This document shows positions 16,694-23,339 of a stretch of DNA of 33,618 nt, piece after piece. This stretch comes from Cupriavidus basilensis OR16 (GTDB taxonomy: Bacteria; Pseudomonadota; Gammaproteobacteria; Burkholderiales; Burkholderiaceae): positions 1 to 33,618 of the forward strand of contig NZ_AHJE01000140.1 in NCBI RefSeq assembly GCF_000243095.1, written 5' to 3'. The translations under genes and the position numbers were made by a program. How positions within the stretch are numbered: position 1 is the first letter of the stretch; each line of letters starts with the position of its first letter. The notes under the pieces are model-generated. The model saw nothing but the letters and a program-made list of their open reading frames with translations. It was not told where the DNA came from and did no database searches.

Positions 16694-17594
16694 TCAGGCA
16701 AGCGGCATGTCGTTCTCGATCCACGCCGTCACCGACGCGTGCCGGGGCTGCCAGCCGAGCTCCGAGCGCGCGCGCTGTGCGCGCACGCGGCTGTTGGAGC
16801 CGAACGAGTAGCGCGACTGGCCTTCGCCCCAGGCAGGTGTGGCCGCTTCGACCGACCAGGACTGCACGGGCCCGAGGCCGAGCCGCCGGGCGATGGCGGC
16901 GCCGATCTCGGCGTACGATGCCTCGCCGTTCTCGACGAAATAAAAGGCGCCCGCAGGCGCTGCGTCGAGCACGCGCGCATAGAGGTCCACCACGTCGGCG
17001 ATATGCACGTTGGACCAGCGGTTCACGCCCGCGCCGACGATGCGCACCACGCCGCTTTGCCGCGCCTGCGCCACCAGCGGCGGAATCTGCACGCTGTCGG
17101 CATGCAGCCCCGCACCCGCACCGTAGATCATGCTGTTGCACAGCACGGCGCTACGCACGCCCTGCGCGGCGGCCGACAGCACCATCTGGTCGATGGCGTG
17201 GCGCGCCTGCTTGCCCGCCTCCACCACGAACGGCGTCTCTTCGCCGAAGATGCGCGGCGACAGCGCATTGCCACCGGCGTCGTCGCCGATCACGCTGGAA
17301 CCGCTGGTATGCAGGAACGGCTTGCCGGAGCCGCGCAAGCCGGCCAGCAGCGCTTCTACCGCGGCGGTGATCGCTGCTGGCGGCGTTGATCACGCCGTCG
17401 GCCCGCGCGGCTTCGCGCGTCAGCAGTGCGGTGTCGTCAAGCGTGCCCTGCACGGGAACGATGCCACGCGCGGCCAGTTGTTCGGCCTGCACCGGATTGC
17501 GGACCAGGCCGCGCACGCCATGTCCGGCAGCGATGAAGTGAGCGGCGACCGAGCCGCCGATAAAACCGGCCGCGCCGGTAACGAAGAGTTGCAT
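16694..17594 (-). pseudogene. NAD-dependent epimerase/dehydratase (extended SDR), frameshifted
   Basis: From the ATG at 17594 the first frame encodes MQLFVTGAAGFIGGSVAAHF, the Rossmann glycine motif TGAAGFIGG, and continues to DGVINAASSDH. The frame changes at about 17359-17377. The second frame gives AAVEALLAGLRGSGKPFLHT, then SGSSVIGDD, a region with YGAG, and NRWSNVHIADVVDLYARVLD, ending at 16694. Removing one base in the ccgcggcgg stretch would restore about 300 residues. It belongs to the NAD(P)-binding extended SDR group acting on nucleotide sugars or small carbonyls, but the substrate is unknown. It lies upstream of dkgB on the same strand, with a hairpin between. Confidence 0.8.
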
Positions 17595-17784
17595 GGGATG
17601 GGCCTGAAAGCGGGCTGTGAACCGCGCCGGATTGGGTCGGGGCCGTGAGACTGTGGCCGTGGCCGGATGAACATGACCCGAGTATCCGCGCTACCCATGC
17701 GGAGAAACACCGTGCGGCGTGCAGAACATACTTGATTCGGGCGCAAGAATGGGCGGCCCGCACGCGCTGCCTGGGTCGCGGCGC

Positions 17785-19479
17785 TTATCCCCAGGCCGGG
17801 AACGGATCGTCATAGGCGGCCCAGGCGATGGGGCCTTGCGCCATCTCCGCGTCGCTCAGCAGGCAGTGGTCAAGCTGCTGGCACAAGGCGGATTCATCCA
17901 TGCCGATGCCGATCAGCACCAGTTCCTGCCGCGCGTCGCCGGTATCGTCATGCCAGTGCGAGCGGATCGTCGCCACGGCATCGGGATCCTCGGGCCAGAA
18001 CTCGCGGGGCACCGTGGCCCACCAATAGCCGGCAGGCCCATGGCGGCAGATGGCGCCAGCCTGCGACCACGAGCCCGCGCGCGTCGGCCGCGCGGCCAGC
18101 CAGAAGAAGCCCTTGGAGCGCACCACGCCGGGCCACTCGCGCTCCGCCAGGTCAAAGAAGCGCCGCGGATGGAACGGCCTGCGCGCGCGGTAGACAAAAC
18201 TGGCGATGCCGTACTCGGCCGTCTCCGGCGTAGGCTCGCCTCGTAGCGCCATCAGCCAGCCAGGCGTATTGGCCGCCTGCTCGAAATCAAAGAGGCCGGT
18301 GCCAAGTACCTTCTCCAGCCCGACCTTGCCGAACGCCGAAGGCTCGATACGGGCCCTTGGATTGAGGCCGCGCAATATCGCCATGAGCTGCTCGCGCTCC
18401 GCGTCGCCCACCAGGTCGAGCTTGTTGACCAGCAGCACATCGCAGAACTCGACCTGCTCGACCAGCAGGTCCACCACCGTGCGGCCATCCTGCTCGCCCA
18501 GCGATTCGCCACGCTGGCGCAGGCTGTCGCGCGAGCTGTAGTCGCGCAGGAAATTGTACGCATCGACCACCGTGACCATGGTGTCCAGCCGCGCCACTTG
18601 CGACAGGCTCTGGCCGTCTTCGTCCGTGAAGGTAAAGGTCTCGGCCACGGGCAGGGGCTCGGAGATCCCGGTGGATTCGATCACCAACTGGTCGAACCGG
18701 CCCTCCTTGGCCAGCCGGCGCACTTCCACCAGCAGGTCCTCGCGCAGCGTGCAGCAGATGCAGCCGTTGCTCATCTCCACCAGCCGCTCATCCGTGCGGG
18801 ATAGCCCGGCGCCGCCATCGCGCACCAGCGCCGCATCGATGTTCACCTCGGACATATCGTTGACGATGACCGCCACGCGGCGGCCTTGGCGGTTGTGCAG
18901 GATATGGTTGAGCAAGGTGGTCTTGCCCGCGCCCAGGAATCCAGAGAGGACGGTAACGGGCAACAGCGTGGGTGATGGCATGGGTGATGGCATGGGTGAT
19001 GGCATGGGCGGTGGCACGTGGATGCACGCGCCGAAGTACGGCACCAGCAGGAACTCGCGAATCGACTCGCCCTCGCCATCGAGCGAGACGACAAAGCCGG
19101 CGATGCGCACCGCCGCGCCATCGAGCGTGGGCTCCACGGGGGCGTTCTTCCAGTACTGCCGGGCCTTGTACAGGGCAATCTGCGCGCGCGGGTCGCCGTC
19201 TTCGAGCTCATCGAGCTTCATCCCCTTGAACGGCGCAAGCGGATCCCAGCCCTTGGGCAGCAAGGCCTGCCACTCGATCTGGCGCAGGGCGGGGTCGGGC
19301 GCGGCGGGCGCGGACGCGGGCTGCGGCGCTTCGCCTGTCGCATAGGCAGGCGGCACGGCAGCGGCTGCCTCCGCTCGGGGTTCCGGCGGAGGCAGCGACC
19401 GGAAGACATAGACCGCGCCCGCCGTGGCCACCGCGATGACAGTGAGCGCAAACAAGGCACGCTGCACGCGAGGGGTCAT
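17785..19479 (-). CDS. DUF3299 domain fused in frame to a COG0523 (CobW/ZigA) GTPase
   Basis: 564 residues. Residues 5-28 form a membrane anchor or signal (RALFALTVIAVATAGAVYVF). About 55-157 match DUF3299 (IEWQALLPKGWDPL, AGFVVSLDGEGESIREFLLV, PYFGACIHVPPP). At 159-170 there are three MPSP units, then a complete COG0523 GTPase: Walker A GFLGAGKTT at 180-188, the CxCC metal site GCICC at 239-243, VESTG-type IESTGISEP, and NKLD. DUF3299 normally continues another 40 or so residues past CIHVPPP; that end is missing. Start at 19479 is chosen for its aagga ribosome site; the permease ends at 19497. COG0523 proteins are metal chaperones induced by zinc limitation. Because DUF3299 is exported, the joined GTPase would face the wrong side of the membrane. 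Confidence 0.85.
   Translation of the reverse strand: MTPRVQRALFALTVIAVATAGAVYVFRSLPPPEPRAEAAAAVPPAYATGEAPQPASAPAAPDPALRQIEWQALLPKGWDPLAPFKGMKLDELEDGDPRAQIALYKARQYWKNAPVEPTLDGAAVRIAGFVVSLDGEGESIREFLLVPYFGACIHVPPPMPSPMPSPMPSPTLLPVTVLSGFLGAGKTTLLNHILHNRQGRRVAVIVNDMSEVNIDAALVRDGGAGLSRTDERLVEMSNGCICCTLREDLLVEVRRLAKEGRFDQLVIESTGISEPLPVAETFTFTDEDGQSLSQVARLDTMVTVVDAYNFLRDYSSRDSLRQRGESLGEQDGRTVVDLLVEQVEFCDVLLVNKLDLVGDAEREQLMAILRGLNPRARIEPSAFGKVGLEKVLGTGLFDFEQAANTPGWLMALRGEPTPETAEYGIASFVYRARRPFHPRRFFDLAEREWPGVVRSKGFFWLAARPTRAGSWSQAGAICRHGPAGYWWATVPREFWPEDPDAVATIRSHWHDDTGDARQELVLIGIGMDESALCQQLDHCLLSDAEMAQGPIAWAAYDDPFPAWG
18970..19005. repeat. 12-bp tandem repeat (3 copies) at the DUF3299-GTPase junction
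   Basis: Three copies of a unit read on the minus strand as atgccatcaccc (the last followed by acgctg) encode MPSP-MPSP-MPSP. Copy-number changes would alter linker length by four residues without shifting frame. Each unit supplies a possible internal ATG (19005, 18993, 18981). None has an obvious Shine-Dalgarno sequence. Confidence 0.8.
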
Positions 19480-19496
19480 GCCGGTTTCCTTCACCA

Positions 19497-20783
19497 TCAA
19501 ATTGCCGGCATCAGCCCGTCTGCCAGGCTGAGGCGGTAAGCGCGCCACCCGGGCAGCAGGCTCACGCAGAAGCCGGCGGCCACCACGATGGCAAAGAGCG
19601 GCCATTCGCCCGGCGTGGGCCAGGCCGCCTGCAAGGCCACGCCGAACGTGGATGCCAGGTAGGGGCCAAACCCCGCCGCCAGCGCGCTCAACAACGCAAG
19701 CCCGAGCAGCGCGCCGGCGGCCATCACCACCAGCCCTTCCAAGGCCAGCATCGCCAGCAGGTCGCGCGGGCGGGCGCCGACAGCGCGCAGGATGGCAAGC
19801 TCGCGCCGGCGCTCGCCCAGCGCGGCCAGGATGGACGACGCCAGCCCCGCCAGCCCGACCACCACCACCAGCGCCGACACCAGCAGCATGGCGCGCTCGG
19901 CCACGCCGATGACGCCCCACAGCGCATCCAGCGCCACGCCCGGCAGCACCGCCATCAGCGGCTCGTGGGGGTCTTCGGCAATCTCGCGCTGCATGGCAAA
20001 GACCTGCGATCTGTGCTTCAGGCCAACCAGCACGCCCGTCAAGCTGCGGGGCGTCAGATCGAACTTGCGCACCTGCTCCGGCAGGATCGCCAGGCCCGGC
20101 AGCGGCACACCGCTCTCCCAGCCGAGGTGGATGGCTTGCATTGCTGCCAGGCCGATATGCACGGTGCGATCCACCGGCGTGCCAGTACGCGCCAGGATGC
20201 CGCTGACCACGAAGGGCTTGTCGCCATGTTCCGCATGATGGCCATGATCGGCATGCTCCGGCCCGCCGTCATCACTGTCGCCGTGGCTGAGCACGATGCG
20301 ATCGCCCACGCGGTAGCCCAGCCGGCTCGCCACCTCGGCGCCAAGCACCGCATCGAACAGCGCCGCGAACGGCCTTCCCTGCGCGAGCACCAGCACATGC
20401 CGATCCCCGTAGCGGTAGTGCGTAAAGTAGCTGGCCGTGGTCGCCAGCACCGGAAAGCCGCGGTGCGAGTCGCCCAGCGACAGCGGTATGGTCCACGCCA
20501 CCGCTGGATGCCGGGCCAGGCGCTCGGCGCTGTCCCATTGCATATTGTTGGCTGCGCCACCAAGGTGGAACACGGTGTACAGCATCAGCTGGATCGGGCT
20601 GCTCCGCGCGCCGACTACCAGGTCGGTGCCGGACACCGATTGCGCAAAGCTCGCCCGCACCGCATGCCGGATGCGCTCCACGCCTAGCAGCATGGCGACG
20701 GACATGGCAATCGCCAGCAGCATCAGCAACAGGTTGTAGCGACGGTTCCACGCGCTGCGCGCGGCCATCGAGAGCATCAGCAT
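19497..20783 (-). CDS. ABC transporter permease, MacB/FtsX family, with His-rich loop
   Basis: 428 residues. One membrane helix at the N-terminus (NLLLMLLAIAMSVAMLLG), a large periplasmic domain and three C-terminal helices with the FtsX signature LGERRRELAILRAVGARPRD. A loop near residues 168-190 is rich in histidine and acid (HADHGHHAEHGD), suggesting metal binding. It starts at ATG 20783, whose A is shared with the TGA of the ATPase gene, so the two are translationally coupled; a GTG one codon upstream is also possible. Similar ATPase-permease-DUF3299 cassettes are zinc-limitation induced in other Proteobacteria. MacB-type systems couple ATP hydrolysis to work in the periplasm rather than to substrate passage through the inner membrane. 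Function here is inferred. Confidence 0.87.
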   Translation of the reverse strand: MLMLSMAARSAWNRRYNLLLMLLAIAMSVAMLLGVERIRHAVRASFAQSVSGTDLVVGARSSPIQLMLYTVFHLGGAANNMQWDSAERLARHPAVAWTIPLSLGDSHRGFPVLATTASYFTHYRYGDRHVLVLAQGRPFAALFDAVLGAEVASRLGYRVGDRIVLSHGDSDDGGPEHADHGHHAEHGDKPFVVSGILARTGTPVDRTVHIGLAAMQAIHLGWESGVPLPGLAILPEQVRKFDLTPRSLTGVLVGLKHRSQVFAMQREIAEDPHEPLMAVLPGVALDALWGVIGVAERAMLLVSALVVVVGLAGLASSILAALGERRRELAILRAVGARPRDLLAMLALEGLVVMAAGALLGLALLSALAAGFGPYLASTFGVALQAAWPTPGEWPLFAIVVAAGFCVSLLPGWRAYRLSLADGLMPAI

Positions 20784-21568
20784 CACGCCGGCTCCATCGC
20801 GTCCACCGCGTCGATTGCGTCGATTGCGTCCATCGCCGGCAGCGACAACCGCCTGGCAAAGCCCGCCGACAAGCGCTCGTCATGGCTCACAAACACCAGG
20901 CTGGCGCCAGCGATGCCGCATTCGTGCCGCAGCAACGCCATGAAGGCCTGCTGGCGCGGCGCATCCAGCGCGGAGGTCGGCTCGTCGGCCAGCACCACCT
21001 GCGGACGGCCGATCAGCGCACGCGCCGCCGCCACGCGCTGCTGCTGGCCAACCGAGAGTTGGGTGACTGGGCGCCGCCACAGGGCCGGGGACAAGTCGAG
21101 CTGCCTGAGCAACGCCTGCGCGGCAGCTTCCGGCGTCTCGCCTTGCGCAGCGGTGCGCTCGCGCCGGCTGCGCGAGAAGCGGCAAGGCAGCAGCACGTTG
21201 TCGACGACGCAAAGGTAGGGCAGCAGGTTGAACTGCTGGAAGAGCAGGCCAACATGATCCGCGCGCAAGCGGTCGCGCTGCGCGGCGGACAACGCGCCGA
21301 GCGCGGTGCCCAGCACGCGCACGCTGCCTTGCTGCGGCAGCAATACGCCGGCCAGCATCGACAGCAAGGTGCTCTTGCCGCTGCCGCTGGGCCCGCACAC
21401 GAATACCTGCTCGCCCGCGTCCAGCCGGAACCGGTCAAGCCGCAGGCAGGGCGCGGCCTGCGCGGGCCAGGTGAATGCGATGTCCCGCAGGTCGATGACG
21501 GCATCGCCGCTCGCCTTGCGGACCCCACTCTGTTCGCTACGTTCGCTATGTTCGCTGGTGCCGGTCAT
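20783..21568 (-). CDS. ABC transporter ATP-binding protein (LolD/MacB-like)
   Basis: 261 residues from ATG 21568 (a second ATG at 21571 is equally possible; the frame extends to 21622 but without a better start). Walker A GPSGSGKST at 59-67, Q-loop FQQFNLLPYL, signature LSVGQQQRV, Walker B VVLADEPTSALD and switch His in VSHDE. It resembles the LolD/MacB group and pairs with the adjacent FtsX-like permease. The first codons hold a 9-bp repeat encoding SEHSERSEQS, and the last codons another encoding DAIDAIDAVDA; both look like recent repeat expansions outside the fold. It overlaps the end of the RidA-like gene by about 23 bases. Confidence 0.9.
   Translation of the reverse strand: MTGTSEHSERSEQSGVRKASGDAVIDLRDIAFTWPAQAAPCLRLDRFRLDAGEQVFVCGPSGSGKSTLLSMLAGVLLPQQGSVRVLGTALGALSAAQRDRLRADHVGLLFQQFNLLPYLCVVDNVLLPCRFSRSRRERTAAQGETPEAAAQALLRQLDLSPALWRRPVTQLSVGQQQRVAAARALIGRPQVVLADEPTSALDAPRQQAFMALLRHECGIAGASLVFVSHDERLSAGFARRLSLPAMDAIDAIDAVDAMEPA
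20799..20834. repeat. 9-bp tandem repeat at the 3' end of the ATPase gene
   Basis: Four units of gcgtcnann (20799-20807, 20808-20816, 20817-20825, 20826-20834); the two middle copies are identical gcgtcgatt. They encode the Asp-Ala-Ile/Val tail of the protein and preserve frame. Confidence 0.75.
21532..21558. repeat. 9-bp tandem repeat at the 5' end of the ATPase gene
   Basis: Three units gttcgctac, gttcgctat, gttcgctgg (21532-21558) lie in the first codons of the ATPase gene and within the last codons of the RidA-like gene, so a change in copy number would alter both proteins. Confidence 0.7.
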
Positions 21569-22070
21569 CATCCAAAACCTCGCCATGCATAATGACTTCG
21601 GCGCGCGTGCGCACCGGCACATTGGGCTGCTTGTCGGTCCCGAAGTACTGGTTATAGACGCCTGAGAAGCCGGTGAAATCCGGCTTGCCCGTGGCCGGGT
21701 CCGCCACGATCAGCGCTTGCATGGAGACGATGTCGCCCATCTGGTAGCCGCGGTCCTTGAGGATGCGCTCGATCTGGCCGAGCACATTGCGGGTCTGGGT
21801 TGCCGTGTCGCCATAGGACGCTGCGGTATCGGGCGGCGCGGCGGCATTCCCCACCGTAGGGCCCACGCCGCTGAGCACGAGTTGCTCCGCGCCGGCGGGA
21901 ATCTCGATCACCTCGGCGAACTCGCGCGCCCAGGGTTCGGTCATATGCGCCGGGTTGCGATGCCGGACGATCTGCTCAGCGGCGTTGGCGCTGGTGCTGC
22001 AGAGCGCCGGAGCCACGAAGGTGGCAAGGGTGGCGATGGAAATACACGATAGCAAGCGTGCTGCGCGCAT
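21546..22070 (-). CDS. Exported RidA/YjgF-family protein
   Basis: 174 residues from ATG 22070. A signal peptide (MRAARLLSCISIATLATFVA, probable cut after SANA) precedes a RidA-like domain containing LVLSGVGPTVGN, TATQTRNVLGQIERILKDRG and GVYNQYFGTDKQPNVPVRTRAE. Cytoplasmic RidA removes 2-aminoacrylate; exported versions are common in Burkholderiaceae, and their role is not settled. After PVRTRAEV the usual C-terminal strand (often ending LVEIE) is replaced by IMHGEVLDDDRHQRT, so the end may be altered or truncated where it runs into the ATPase gene. It is the first gene of the minus-strand ABC operon, a place taken by DUF2796 in related cassettes. An upstream in-frame start at 22187 would spoil the signal peptide. 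Confidence 0.78.
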   Translation of the reverse strand: MRAARLLSCISIATLATFVAPALCSTSANAAEQIVRHRNPAHMTEPWAREFAEVIEIPAGAEQLVLSGVGPTVGNAAAPPDTAASYGDTATQTRNVLGQIERILKDRGYQMGDIVSMQALIVADPATGKPDFTGFSGVYNQYFGTDKQPNVPVRTRAEVIMHGEVLDDDRHQRT

Positions 22071-22314
22071 GGGGGGCCTGTCGGTGGAAGCAAGGAAGGA
22101 GGATCCGGGCAACGCGGCGTTGCCTTGCCGGACCGTGCAAACGCAGGACGCTAAACACAGAACACAGAGCGTACTCGCGCTTGTCACGACACCATGCTAG
22201 TAGCTGTCCCGCTGCGCGGACAAATGACTCCTTGCGCCGCATGCATGCCCTGAGGTCATGCGTGGGTCCGACAGCAACGCCAACCGCAACGCGAACGACA
22301 CCCCCAACGACAAC
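22071..22314. other. Intergenic region upstream of the RidA-ABC operon
   Basis: Promoter region of the minus-strand operon. I looked for an AT-rich palindrome of Zur type and found none convincing. A short direct repeat aacacag aacacag occurs around 22156-22170. No gene is supported. Confidence 0.5.
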
Positions 22315-23159
22315 TCAGATCGACGGCATCGCCGCCACCTCGGCGCGCAGCCAGTTGCGGAACGCCGCAATGGCGTAGTCGTCAGCCCGCTCCTTGCGGT
22401 ACAGCAAGCAGTAGTCGCCGCCGCTGGTGATGCGCTCACGCACCGGTACGGCCAGCCGGCCCGAGGCGATCTCCTCGGCCACCAGTACGTCGGGCACCAG
22501 CGCGATGCCGCGGCCTTCGATGGCGGCCCGCACCGACATGAAGAAATGCCCGAAATGCAGGGCCTGCGCGCCGCTCGCGTAGGGCACGTCCAGCGCGGCA
22601 AACCAGTCGGGCCAGGCATGCGCACGGGAGTCGGTGTGAATCAGTGGCAGCCGCGCCAGCGCGGCGGGGCTGGCAGGCAGCCGCCCTTTCACCAGCCCCG
22701 GCTTGCACACCGGCACCAAGCTGTCGGGAAACAGCGGCTCCGCGGCCACGCCCTTCCACTCATCCGTCATCACCAGGTCGATGCGCGGCGCGCCCTTGCG
22801 TGCCCGCTTGCCTGGCGGCTTGCCCACGCGGATGGCCACGTCCACGCCAGCGTGGGCAGGATGCTGACCAGCAGGCTGCGCGAGCTCCTGGCCCCGGTGA
22901 GCTCGCGGGCGACCGTCTCGATCTGGTCGAGCGAGCGCATCACCACGTCGAACAAGCGCGCACCCTGCGGGGTGAGTTCGATGGCGCGCGTCAGGCGGTT
23001 GAACAGTTTGAGCCCGTAGTGTGTTTCCAGGTTCTTGATATGCCGGCTGATCGCGCTCTGGGTCACGCACAGCTCGTCCGCAGCCAGCGTGAAACTCATG
23101 TGTCGCGCGGCGGCCTCGAAAGCACGCAGCGAAACCAGCGGAGGAAGCGAACGTTTCAT
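22315..23159 (-). pseudogene. LysR-type regulator (GcvA-like), internal deletion
   Basis: From ATG 23159 the frame gives SLRAFEAAARHMSFTLAADE, LCVTQSAISRHIKNLE and RSLLVSILPTLA, the normal start of a GcvA-like regulator. It then goes out of frame at about 22846-22852. Another frame gives GVDVAIRVG and continues normally to the stop at 22315 (ALHFGHFFMSVRAAIEGRGI, then ALVPDVLVAEEIASGRL). In this family some 30-45 residues separate ILPTLA from GVDVAIR; they are gone, so the break is an out-of-frame deletion rather than a one-base error. The gene is divergent from the ABC importer operon and was probably its regulator. The remaining product would be a DNA-binding domain with a wrong tail. Confidence 0.8.
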
Positions 23160-23193
23160 GCGGCACCGTGGGGGCGAAGGCCTGGGGCGAGCG

Positions 23194-23216
23194 ACGCATA
23201 AGTATAAGTCATGCGT
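23194..23216. promoter_or_regulatory. LysR-type operator between the LysR remnant and the ABC operon
   Basis: acgcat (23194-23199) and atgcgt (23211-23216) are perfect 6-bp arms around 11 bases. The site lies in the divergent promoter, 35 bases upstream of the LysR start, where an autoregulatory/activator site is expected. Confidence 0.55.
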
Positions 23217-23270
23217 ATGTGCAATCAAGTTGTTTGCTGAAAAGATCCGCGACGCCGAGTATTCCCCTCA

Positions 23271-23334
23271 GGCAAGAAAAAGAGCATCGGCAAAACACAA
23301 AAACCTAGACAAAAGACAAAGCCAGAAAAAGGAG
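23271..23334 (+). promoter_or_regulatory. A-rich leader of the ABC importer operon
   Basis: The 64 bases before the ATPase start contain only two T residues and repeated aaaaca, acaaa and agaaaaa motifs, in a genome that is otherwise very GC-rich. It ends in a good ribosome site (aaggag). It is probably an unstructured 5' leader that favours ribosome loading, or a landing site for an RNA-binding protein such as Hfq. Confidence 0.5.
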
Positions 23335-23339
23335 TCCAC

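Noticed and set aside
18961..19020. Possible CRISPR-like repeats
   Set aside because: Units are 12 bp without spacers and lie inside a coding frame; a simple tandem repeat.
22071..22314. Zur operator for the RidA-ABC-GTPase operon
   Set aside because: I looked for an AT-rich dyad of the Zur type near the start and found none; zinc control is therefore inferred from gene content only.
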